Assembly: GCA_900088475.1 (NCBI GenBank)
Contig: FLMG01003777.1
Span: 1-64,000 of the forward strand
Source of the DNA: Hyphochytrium catenoides
Lineage: Eukaryota > Sar > Hyphochytriomycetes > Hyphochytriales > Hyphochytriaceae
Reading direction: 5' to 3'
Length of the DNA: 64,000 nucleotides
Below, in pieces: positions 35,082 to 44,700 of this stretch. Position numbers and translations under genes: made by a program. The notes under the pieces are model-generated. The model was given only the letters and a program-made list of their open reading frames with translations, searched no databases and was not told the origin of the DNA. Within the stretch, counting starts at the first letter, position 1. Each line of letters starts with the position of its first letter.

Positions 35082-36266
35082 GGCCTTCCTGTTAGCGCCA
35101 GCTCATGTGGGCACACGTCCTTCGTAAGCCATCAACCTGACCTCGGCGTCTCTTTCCCGTCTCCCCATGGCGTCTTCTCTAGTGCGGTGCACACGCTAAG
35201 AGATGAACTGGTCACCTGTTTGCTAACATAATAGCTCGACCATCGAGAGAGGAGTGTGGCCGTAGCCCGTCCCTGACAAGTAAGGGAGAGACGGCATCCT
35301 GCTGCGGACTGAGTCGAAGAGTGACCGGCACTATGGACCTCTTCGGTTCTCATACCGCTAACGGCCAAGCATCAACCAAGCTGCAGAGTGGATGTCAGAG
35401 ATTGGAGAACGGACGCCACTACCTCATCCTCCCTACCCTGACGAGCTATCATCCTCTTCACGTGCCAAAATGTGACCTGGAGGTCAAACTCACTGGCGCG
35501 CCAATAGTTAGCGCTGCTGAACTGCTATTGTCCGTAGGGATGGGAGACCAAAGAGAGTTGACAAGGCTCAAGAAGTCCTGATAGGTTGCATAACGCAGCC
35601 TGGGCCATGAGTGAATGCATGTATTCCCAGAATAAGATACTTGCTAATAAATTTTTGCGTTCTGGATATTTATCAAGCTCCGTGCCATGGCGGCAACACC
35701 GGCGATAAGTTGCCCTTCTCTCCACTCTCTCTACTCTGCTCTAGGCCCAGCGTACGTGGGCTCCACCTTCTAACGATAAACGTCTTGGAAGGGAGAAGGG
35801 ATCGGAGGGATGCTCCCTTAATCTTCCGCTAAGTCGCTGGGTGCAAGGATGATGTGCGGATATTTGGATCTATCGATCGTACCCTCTTGCTTTTCAGCTG
35901 ATAGGGCAGAATATCTCGGGTATCGTAGACATGCAGGTTCTTTTATCATCCCCAGCGGACATCTGTTCTGCTTCGAGGCTATACTTCTCTGCTCTCAACA
36001 CCGCGGGTCGATCGGCTTATTAGGATATCGCCTTTATCTAATATTAGTCTATCCGCAAAGGTCTCGCAGGACGGTATGCCCACTCACTCTAAGAATCTGA
36101 AGCTTTATAGACTCTTGGCAGCGAAAAAGACTTATATTTCTGCTGAGTTCCGCTGTGAGAAGACGAGCATTTAATGTGCCAAGAACCCAAAAGACAGCCT
36201 CAAGGCAGAACATGAGCGCTATCAGCTCTCTTGATGGTGCAGAATCCCTGTTAACCGCGTTCTTCA
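35082..36266. other. Intergenic spacer, no gene identified
   Basis: This lies upstream of the ankyrin-oxygenase gene and downstream of the bicupin gene, both minus strand. An 86-codon plus frame at 35321-35581 and others of similar size show no known domain. It should contain the ankyrin-oxygenase promoter. Confidence 0.5.
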
Positions 36267-38006
36267 CTACTTATTGGCGGGACCACACCTGGACTGCAGC
36301 CAAGCCTCTGGCGCCCAAGTCGATAATGGCTTTAGAATGGTCCTGGACAGGGCCAGTCGAGGAATCCATCCGGTCTCCCCGTTCTTCTTTGTGCAGAACC
36401 AGAAGCTTTCCCCTGCCATTGCGGTCACTGCTAACTCCTCCTTTGCCTCAAAGGCCAGCAATGTAACTTTGTAGGGTTTCTTCAAGAGGAAGGCATGGCC
36501 ATTCTTTGAGTCTACTCCATCGCTGGGCTCGCCCTGGGGCTCCTCTAGGAGCTCCATTGGTACAGGAACTTCCTCAACCTTGTGGAAGTTATGGGCCGGC
36601 AGGTGAGATAGCTTCTCCTTGGAGAGTCTCACCATCGCCCATGTCAAAGAAGCAGCAGCTCGTGTTCTTTGCAGCTCAGCACACAGTCTTTCCCCTTCGT
36701 CCTCCGTATTGTTCTCATCCTCATAGTGCCTCACCGTAACCACTTCATTCTGTTCCAGCACCACAGTGCCCTGTTCGCCTTTATCCCTTGCCACCATGGT
36801 CAAGGGAAACTGGGCATCCTCCAAGAACCCTTCAAAGGCTGTTTCTTCGTAGAGTGGCTTATGTAGAGCTGACGGATGGAAGTCCCAGTAGCAGTTCTTC
36901 GCCACAAACCGCTTGTTGAGCTCTGGGTGGGTAGAGTAAAACACTTTCTCCTCTTCCTTACTATTCCCTATCACAAGGATCTCTCCGATGTCCGAGCTCT
37001 CTTTGGGCAAGTAAACACAGTGCGACACGCCATCTCCTGCCGGGAAGACCGCAATATCTCCTGCTTGCAGTTGGAAAGATTGGCCATCTATCCAGGCATA
37101 GACAGAGCCCGAGATGACGAAGACTATCTCATCTTCCAGTAAGTGTGCGTGAGGATAGGAGGTTCGGCTCCCAGGCAGTACCACCTCTTGATGGACGCCA
37201 AGCGACTTCAATCCTAAGATATGGCCTATGGGGCTAGACGGAAGCAGTAGCTCCAAATGTCCAGGGTAACTGCCCACACCCCAATCATCATCTCGAAGGT
37301 TCTCCCTCAAATTCCTAATAAATTCTGGTCTCTTCTTCTCTTGCTCAGGTGATCCGCTCTCATCACGGCGTTGTGTCAGGGAGAGGTTCTGCACATGAGT
37401 CGTCACAGCGCTAAGTTCCGCAGCCTGTCCCCGTCTGAGGTCTGGAATAGCATCGTGAGGTCCTAGAGAATGCTTTGGGGCATCAGACCACTGCTCCCTC
37501 TGGGGGACTGCGTCCTGCTTAGCCTGATTCAGGACATAGATTATCTTGTTGCTATCGAGCTTTCTGTCCCCAATTGATAGGAGGGCCACTTCATCATCTG
37601 TGTTGTTGAGGAAACAGTGGGCAATGCCAGTGCCAGCTGCGAAAGCTACGCAGTCGTACGGTCGCAAGTCATAGATGAAGCCGTTGACCCAAACCTGTGG
37701 ATTACCCTTGAGCACCAAGACAAACTCATCCTCTTCGCTCTCGGCATGGGGCAGTGAAGAACGCTGGCCTGGAGCCAATATCTGGTGATTGAAGCCTACA
37801 TGCTTTAGGCCGAAGATTTGCCCTACCCGACAGACATCGTCAGAGACATAGTGTGAATCTTCCTTTCCCTTTTTTTCATTAAGAACAGTATCGTCTTTGA
37901 CTGGTTCCAGTCCTGAAGACTGTTGCTGTGAGCCCTTATCCTTGGTTGCTGCGACCTTCTTACGAAGAGCTTCGATGCTTGTGATAAAGTCCGGGCGCCC
38001 TGTCAT
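36267..38006 (-). CDS. Bicupin protein with C-terminal SH3-like segment, function unknown
   Basis: This is a single exon of 579 codons. There are two cupin beta-barrels. Cupin 1 (about 58-150) has LPHAESEEDEFVLVLKG, where the second metal His of the HxH motif is Glu89 (H87, E89, E94), with H130 in the second motif. Cupin 2 (about 250-350) has the complete set YPHAHLLEDEIVFVISG (H286, H288) and GDIAVFPAGDGVSH (H329). The two domains share the lead-in GxIxGLKxxG, so they arose by duplication. The segment 190-245 between them is charged. The last 140 residues include a part (YKVTLLAFEAKEELAVTA through GETGWIPRLAL) with the outline of an SH3 fold. Cupins bind metals in enzymes and sugar- or auxin-binding proteins; the activity here cannot be told. 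Confidence 0.85.
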   Translation of the reverse strand: MTGRPDFITSIEALRKKVAATKDKGSQQQSSGLEPVKDDTVLNEKKGKEDSHYVSDDVCRVGQIFGLKHVGFNHQILAPGQRSSLPHAESEEDEFVLVLKGNPQVWVNGFIYDLRPYDCVAFAAGTGIAHCFLNNTDDEVALLSIGDRKLDSNKIIYVLNQAKQDAVPQREQWSDAPKHSLGPHDAIPDLRRGQAAELSAVTTHVQNLSLTQRRDESGSPEQEKKRPEFIRNLRENLRDDDWGVGSYPGHLELLLPSSPIGHILGLKSLGVHQEVVLPGSRTSYPHAHLLEDEIVFVISGSVYAWIDGQSFQLQAGDIAVFPAGDGVSHCVYLPKESSDIGEILVIGNSKEEEKVFYSTHPELNKRFVAKNCYWDFHPSALHKPLYEETAFEGFLEDAQFPLTMVARDKGEQGTVVLEQNEVVTVRHYEDENNTEDEGERLCAELQRTRAAASLTWAMVRLSKEKLSHLPAHNFHKVEEVPVPMELLEEPQGEPSDGVDSKNGHAFLLKKPYKVTLLAFEAKEELAVTAMAGESFWFCTKKNGETGWIPRLALSRTILKPLSTWAPEAWLQSRCGPANK

Positions 38007-38487
38007 CCTTGAGATTGAAAGAATTTACTTCTGACCGCACCGAGAGATATCAATCTGAAGACTCAACAGAATAGACGGTCATCAAGGAGAAGATTGGTAG
38101 GATGGTCGGGCACTTGGGGGTGGCGCGCTCAGCGCCAATGCAAAAAATTCTCAAAACAGAACCTGCTCTAGTCCTCCCTGCTTTGGCTCTATTCATAAGC
38201 GAGAATAAACTCCAGAAGATGGAGGTCTGCAGGGAGCTAAGTAAGCAGAGATCCACCTTCCTTCCACTGCGGAGGATCATGAACTTGATGTGGAGAGCCA
38301 GTTGAAGGCATTTTCTTTATGAACCATGCTCAAGCAGAGTGAAGGTCCACAGCACAGTCCTCCTCCAGGTGCTGAGAGAGACAGAAGAGCAAGAAAGGTG
38401 AGAAAGAGAGGCTTCCTGATTAAAATAATGTATGAGATGAGGGAACGAGAGTGAGAGAGAGAGAGAGAGCGAGAGAGAGAGAGAGCG

Positions 38488-38529
<42 letters not shown>

Positions 38530-39136
38530 GGAGAGAGGGAAAGGCGGAGAGGGAGAGAAAGAGAGAGAAAGAGAGAGAGAGGCAGAGAGAGAGAGACAGA
38601 CAGAACAGAGAGAGTGAGAGTGAGAGGAGAGAGAGAGAGAGAGAGGGGAGAGAGTCTAAAGACAGACTAGAGCGGAGTGAGAGAGTAGTCACAGCAAGAC
38701 ACATAACAAGACTTGCCCAAAACACTTGCATCAGTCCAATAGGATAGCCCCGTTTGAAAGGCAGCGGCATCTATTGGCTACTGGCTTTCTTAGGCTGATG
38801 TTGATTGGTCTTAGGTATAGAGAATCTCACATGATTGGCTGCTTTCCCTGTCCACCACAAAGAACTTTTTGATGTCTCACACCTTGACCTTTTATCATCC
38901 ACTCAGATCTCTATTCACCATGGCCTGTAACAGCTCCTGTCTGTGGGATGACCGATAACCCAGCCAAACCACGCCACGGATGGAGGTTGCCTCAATAACG
39001 AATTTTCTTCCCTATTGTCAAGAGGAGCTCGGACCTTTGAGGCACACATCAATCAAAAGTAGGGGCTCTCAATCTCAAGGGAGATAAGCAGCTGCGACTA
39101 AGCGCAATAAGACAGAAGAGCCGCTACAAACGTGAA
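38007..39136. promoter_or_regulatory. Divergent promoter region (bicupin minus, Ser/Pro/His protein plus) with GA tract
   Basis: Both flanking genes start outward from this 1.13-kb spacer. A long GA tract (38450-38645) lies near its middle, and nothing else is recognisable. Confidence 0.45.
38450..38645 (+). repeat. GA microsatellite and GA-rich tract
   Basis: This is almost 200 bp of GAGA runs on the plus strand, with a pure dinucleotide stretch around 38490-38527. It lies in the shared upstream region of two divergent genes, about 445-555 bp from the bicupin start and 490-690 bp from the plus-strand start. Confidence 0.92.
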
Positions 39137-40585
39137 ATGCTCTCAACAGCTGCACAAAAGGCCTCCAAGGCCATGAAAGAAACTCGAGCAGGTCAAGTGC
39201 CAGACCAAGACTCCACGGCCTGCTCCTCCTCTCCTTCAGAGCCGATGAGTATAGAAGAGAGTCAGCCGACACAAATGGGTAAAATGAAGGAGGGCACGGG
39301 ATTGTCAGACCAAGCTCAGTCACAAAAGGACGGCAGCAACGAAGACGCAGCACACCGTTCATCGAAGAAGATTTCGCAGACTATCAACCGTCAGGATTCC
39401 GCCTTTCTACGCAAAAATTATCTGAAGCTCGCGCAGGCTCAACAGCAAGTGCAGCGCAAGTGCCAGAAGTCTCTAGCGAAGATAGGGGCCAAGGTTCACA
39501 GAACAGAGAGGAAGCTTTCTATGTTAGAGTCCAAGCACCAAAAAAAGCTTTTCAAGGCACAGCAACGCGGCTTGTCGGAAGAACAAGGTCCCTCTCCCTT
39601 TCAACAGATCAACCATCTCAAGGCGCAGAAGCTGAAAATGGTGGACATTCCGTGCTTGCAAAACAAGCTCACGCTTTTATATCAGACAGAAAGTGATATT
39701 GCCGAGTACTCGCAGGCAGCAAAAGAGGCCATGGAGAGATCACTGCAAGAGTTTCCTCCGCATGTGCAATACTTGGACACATCGGCATCGTCCACCTCTT
39801 CTTCCTCCCAGTCCTCTTCATCTTCGTCATCCTCCAGTTCTTCTGACTCTGATTCAGATTCTGACTTGAATAGGGCTGAAAACTATACTACAAAGCGCAA
39901 CCAGAAAGAGAGACGAAGGACGGAAGAGCACCAATATCATCCTCACAGCCCGTTCGGTCGGTCTTTCCCAGGTCCACCGCAACCGCCTGCGTCGTGGCAC
40001 TCTACCCAGGTGCATTGTTATCCCGCAGGAGCGCCACCTGTCTGTCCTCCTGTGCCTCCTCCCCCTCCTCCCCCACCTGCTGCAGCAGCTTTTTTTGGTC
40101 ACCCTAGCCGTCATCATTTCTACCATCACCATGGCCACGACTATCACCATCATGGGCCTCACAGGCATGGACGATGTCGAAAGGGACGACGCGGCCATGA
40201 CGGGTGGAGCTCAAACAGTCACACACATAACAACAACGGAGAAAAGAAGTTCAAGGAAAATGCTTCAGATAACAAGAGGAAGGGGGAAGAGTATGGGGAA
40301 GAAGTAGAGATTGTTGAGGCAGTCCCCACTCCTGGCGTAGCGGATGATCAAGGATATGAGTTTGTGTCTGTCGAGGCGGCGGCCGCGCCAAGAAGCAGTA
40401 TCCCTCAGAGTCACCCAGTAAGACCCCGTGGTATTGACGATGTGGACAGCCAAAGGTCTGGACTTGACTGGCCTTTCAACAGTAGCCGCTTCCATCGTAA
40501 ACTAGAGCGAAAAATGGCGAAGGCTCAACACAAGATAGAAAAGCGTATGCGTAAGTTTGAGAGAAAAATGCAACGGAAAATGTGA
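39137..40585 (+). CDS. Low-complexity protein with Ser, Pro and His blocks and basic coiled-coil ends, unknown function
   Basis: This is a single exon of 482 codons. Segments in order are an acidic/Ser-rich start (1-75), a basic helical region at about 93-155 (KLAQAQQQVQRKCQKSLAKI and following), a Ser block near 215-236 followed by SDSDSDSD, a Pro block near 290-315 (PPPPPPPPAAAA), a His-rich block near 320-350 (HHFYHHHGHDYHHHGPHRH), and a Lys/Arg/Met-rich helical end (LERKMAKAQHKIEKRMRKF). I recognise no domain, signal peptide or membrane segment. The long uninterrupted frame, the similar amphipathic ends and the absence of a simple DNA repeat behind the coding blocks support a real gene. 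His-rich blocks can bind metals or drive condensates, but no role is shown here. Confidence 0.72.
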   Translation: MLSTAAQKASKAMKETRAGQVPDQDSTACSSSPSEPMSIEESQPTQMGKMKEGTGLSDQAQSQKDGSNEDAAHRSSKKISQTINRQDSAFLRKNYLKLAQAQQQVQRKCQKSLAKIGAKVHRTERKLSMLESKHQKKLFKAQQRGLSEEQGPSPFQQINHLKAQKLKMVDIPCLQNKLTLLYQTESDIAEYSQAAKEAMERSLQEFPPHVQYLDTSASSTSSSSQSSSSSSSSSSSDSDSDSDLNRAENYTTKRNQKERRRTEEHQYHPHSPFGRSFPGPPQPPASWHSTQVHCYPAGAPPVCPPVPPPPPPPPAAAAFFGHPSRHHFYHHHGHDYHHHGPHRHGRCRKGRRGHDGWSSNSHTHNNNGEKKFKENASDNKRKGEEYGEEVEIVEAVPTPGVADDQGYEFVSVEAAAAPRSSIPQSHPVRPRGIDDVDSQRSGLDWPFNSSRFHRKLERKMAKAQHKIEKRMRKFERKMQRKM

Positions 40586-40642
40586 GCTGTGAGTGCCATT
40601 GCGTGGATCCTGATGAAGCAAGGGATGAGGTCTTTGTCGAAA

Positions 40643-40690
40643 GAGGAAGAATTTTGCATGAGATATGAGGAAGAATTTTGCATGAGATAT
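40643..40690 (+). repeat. Exact 24-bp tandem duplication
   Basis: Two adjacent identical copies start with GAGGAAGAATTTTGCATGAG, just downstream of the stop codon at 40585 and probably in the 3' untranslated region. A perfect duplication suggests a recent event. Confidence 0.9.
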
Positions 40691-41136
40691 GTTTAAGTCA
40701 AGCCCGAAGAGGATGGAGGTCTGTAAAGCTTTATAATGAACCACTTCTCCTAAGGAATAAAAGTTATCACTCTTCTGTCCTCTAATCGGTAGGCTAGAGG
40801 TGTGCTCTCGCAGTGGAATAAGGAAATTACCCTCCACCAACTTCATGTGTCTCTTCGTATAACGATTGCATTTATCGATAGTCCAGCACCAAGCGCAACT
40901 CTTGCGCACCCAGCTTCCAGGCTGGCAGGTTGTGCCTGCTGCCTGACTACTTTTCTTGTTCGATAGGCAAGGCATCTTCACCTTCGAGCTGCCTGAGGAC
41001 CATAAACTGCAAGCACGATGATGAGCCATCATCTCTCTGGCCGCTATACACAGAACTACCATAGTTCTACAGCGCTATAGGAGAGGGCATCAAGCCATAC
41101 CTTTCTCTGAGTATGGGTAACGGTGCGAACGTTGCT

Positions 41137-41152
41137 CTTGTGAATTCACAAG
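41137..41152. repeat. Perfect 16-bp palindrome
   Basis: CTTGTGAATTCACAAG reads the same on both strands. It lies about 620 bp upstream of the flippase-cyclase start. It could be a dimeric transcription-factor site, but a palindrome this size can also occur by chance. Confidence 0.6.
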
Positions 41153-41772
41153 CGAACAAAGCCAAAAACGAACTGTGGACAAGGCGCTTTGAATTTTTTG
41201 CTACCTGGACCGGTAATATAAAACCTGAATGATGACTTATGATTACAATATTTTACATTATTGCTGTCAAATCTGTTAATTGCCGTGTAAGTTTGTAACA
41301 CCTTTCTTGTTCTGCCAGGGTGTGCGGTCTCGAAGGTTGGCTGTTGTTACCTTTCACCTAGCAGCGGTTTCTTGGGGCCGCCACGCCGCCTTGGCAGGTA
41401 GATTGATGATCATCATCATCATCAGGAAGACGGAGCTCCTGTTGTTAGGTTAAGACTGCTTATTCCTGCTCATAGACGCATAGCGGAGGCGCTAGCTCAG
41501 CATTAGAGCAGAGACTCTAATCACCGGATTTTCTGTTGCCCATTGGTTCCCCTACCCTGGATGCATTGGGGCGGAACAAGACGTCTTTAGAGGCGGTGTC
41601 GGGGTTTGAGACGGATTATCTGGCTGCGTTACAGTCGGCAAAAGAGCCGGAACTAGAGCTGCATAATGCGAGAGTTATAGCATGTAAGGCGAGATGATAC
41701 AAAGTTCTCTTAGGGAGGAGAAGATAGCGCAGGGCGGAGTGGGCTCCTAACCGTGCTAGCGTGCTGCACCTA

Positions 41773-44700
41773 ATGCAGTGGGCCGGCACCATGAAGCCCG
41801 CTCTAGGCGGTCTCGGTGGCAAGACGAAATTGCCACTGCAGAAAGGTAAGACGAATTTTACGGAGCATTATATAGCTGCTAAGTGGTACCGCGTGAGGCA
41901 TGCTCATCACTGTGTCTTGGCAGAGGCGGCTCTTCGGAAGGCATACATCAATGATCATGAGAGAACACGGCAATATGCTCAAACTGAGCTTGGCCTCAAG
42001 ATGGGATACTGCTCCAACAGTATCGTCACATCCAAGTACACAGTTTACAACTTTGTGCCCAAGAATCTGTTGGAGCAGTTCAGAAGAGTCTCGAACATCT
42101 ACTTCCTTATTATCTCTGCCATTCAGCTCTTCACCAGGCTCTCCCCCACTAGCAGATACACCACTCTCATCCCTCTGTTGATCGTCGTCGGAGTAACGAT
42201 GGTCAAGGAAGCCATAGAAGATAGAGCCAGACATGAAGCTGACAAGCGCGTTAACTTTTCCAGCTGCCACCGAATTAACCAAGCAAAACCCGAGTATGAA
42301 GAAGTCAGTCTCCAAGATCTTCGCGTAGGAGATGTTATCGTGCTTCATGACGGCGACCATGTTCCGGCAGACGTCGTTATCTTGGCCTCTAGTGACCCTC
42401 AGGGCCTCTGCTCCGTAGAGACTGCAAACTTGGACGGGGAGTCTAACTTGAAGATAAAGACTTCAGCCACAGTCTCAGTCTTCATGGACACGAAGCCAGA
42501 GGACTTGTGTAAGATCCGGGGCTGCGTGCACTACGGACAGCCGAACGGAGATTTCTATCGCTTTGACGCGACGGTTGTCATCGATATGCTGACGGGGGAG
42601 AAGGCAGAGTTTCCATTAGCTATTCAAAACTTTATCTCCCGAGGCTGCAAGCTGATGAACACGGACTGGGTCATTGCAGTGGCAGTCTACACTGGGGCAG
42701 ACACAAAGCAGACGCTTAACTCTCGCGATGTGCCTTCGAAAAAAAGTCGGATGGACAGGATCCTTGACCAATGCAACCTTCTCATCTTCTTTGCCCTATT
42801 ATTACTTTGCTGTCTCACCACAGTTCTCTCATCTAAGTTCTTCCAAGGAGGTCTCCAGGTAATGGGGTTGACAAAGGACGTCAAGAAGTCATGGTGGTAC
42901 CTCGATCTAAAGTCCGAAGATTTTGACGCGGTCTCGATGTTCGTGACTTTCTTGGTTCTATATAACTATCTGGTAAGTTCACTTCTAAGACCAGGAAAGA
43001 GGGAGAAAAAGTCCCTAGTGGAAGGACCAACGTTGAAGCTAGAGTGATTTAAATCTATTTGACGAGGACGCATTGCATACAAGCTAGCGACTCATCAGGC
43101 TATGTTTTAGGTTCCCATATCTCTCTACTTGACGGTCGAGGTGGTCAAGTTTCTGCAAGTGCGAGCCATTGAGAAGGACACGCTAATGGTAAGGATACTG
43201 GGCCTTATGAATGCTGCTTCAAACGAAAGGTGGAATGTGGGATAAGCTGGTGCCTTCTTCTACCGGCAATCCGAGCTGTTTTCTGCAGTTCTGTCAGTAG
43301 TGTCAACCGCTTAATCATCTCTCTCATTTTCACCTTTTTTCTCTCTCAATCTCGGGAAGATTGATCCTGAAACAAAGCAAGGAGCCATTGCTCGCACGTC
43401 CAACTTGAATGAAGATCTGGGGCAGATTAAGTATATCCTGAGTGATAAGACGGGAACTCTTACCCAGAATAAGATGGCCTTCAAGGGCTGCTCTGTTGGA
43501 GGCATTATTTATGGTTCTCAGGTATGGATGTGGGGGCTTCAAAAGGAGACAATAGTAAGGACAAGATTGAGATGGAAGCAAGATAATGAGGACAAGATCG
43601 CGATAGAGAGAAGAAGAGGCAAAAGGGAAAGTTCGATAGAGGGAAGAAGAGGCAAAAGGGAAAGTAACACCATGCTATGCCCGACTGGTGATAGATAGCC
43701 TTGCGAGTGACAAGCTGATTTCTAACTAAATCTGTTAGCTCACTAGATACAAAGCTAACATCATAGTAACGGTTACTAATCTTGCCGACCGTCAAACACC
43801 TATGTACGCCTAGGATGCACCCGCAGGAGAAATTTCTCAGAGCAAGGCTTCAAGTTCCTGTGATGACGTGACGTCGCCCCGTCGAGCTCCAACTCCGGGC
43901 AAAGAAGGCGCAACTGAAGAACAAGTTAAAGCCCCACGCAGTGGACTGAGGTCTGAAAACAACAAAAGTCAAGGGCGGGATAACTACGATTTGCCATCTC
44001 CTGCTGGGTTGTCGGGAAGATCAGCCAAACATGCAGTTGTGCCTATTGTGCTTCCGGTGAAACAGAACCCATCTCCGGGAGAGGGGACTGAAGAGAAAAG
44101 ACTTTCGGCAGACTCAGGTCAGGGAGAGCGCGCTGAGACAAGCCGTACAAAGAAGAGGAGGTCTTCTACGTATCCCCTCTCTGCCGGATTCTCGGATCCC
44201 ATGCTGATTCAACATCTCACCTCGGACCATTCAAATCAGTATCTGCTCCAGGAGTTTCTTCGTTGTGCCGTGATTTGTCACACCGTTTCCCCAGAAGCAA
44301 CAGACGGGGATGAGGTCATTTATCGTGCAACTTCTCCCGATGAGCAAGCACTGGTGATGGCAGCCAGAAATCTAGGATACAAGCTGATCTCTACAAAGGG
44401 AGGACGAATTACTGTGAGTGTGTTTGGCGAACTGGAGACCTGGGAAGTGTTAGGGGTGAACGAATTCGACAGCGCGAGAAAGTGTATGAGCGTGGTGGTG
44501 AGAGATAGTAAAGGGAAGGTGGTTGTGTACTGCAAGGGTGCGGACGCAGTCATGTTAGAAAGAAGCAGAGATAAGTCCGTTGGGAGCCCTTCTCGTTGTT
44601 TTGGTGAGGGGTCTCGACAGAAAGAAAGTGGAAGAGTTCTGCTTGCCAAAAGCGCGCCAGTGGACCTTTCTCCTGGCTCAGTGAGTCGGTACGCCACCAC

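Larger units (their letters stand above)
40586..41772. other. Intergenic spacer with tandem duplication and palindrome
   Basis: This lies between two plus-strand genes. It contains a 24-bp exact tandem duplication at 40643-40690 and a 16-bp perfect palindrome at 41137-41152. A 186-codon minus frame at 40502-41062 overlaps the end of the upstream gene and resembles no family, so it is not called. An in-frame stop at 41725-41727 sets the left limit of the flippase-cyclase frame. Confidence 0.55.

Noticed and set aside
41803-42360. Minus-strand 185-codon open frame
   Set aside because: It lies opposite the first flippase exon, whose P4-ATPase motifs leave no doubt about the coding strand.
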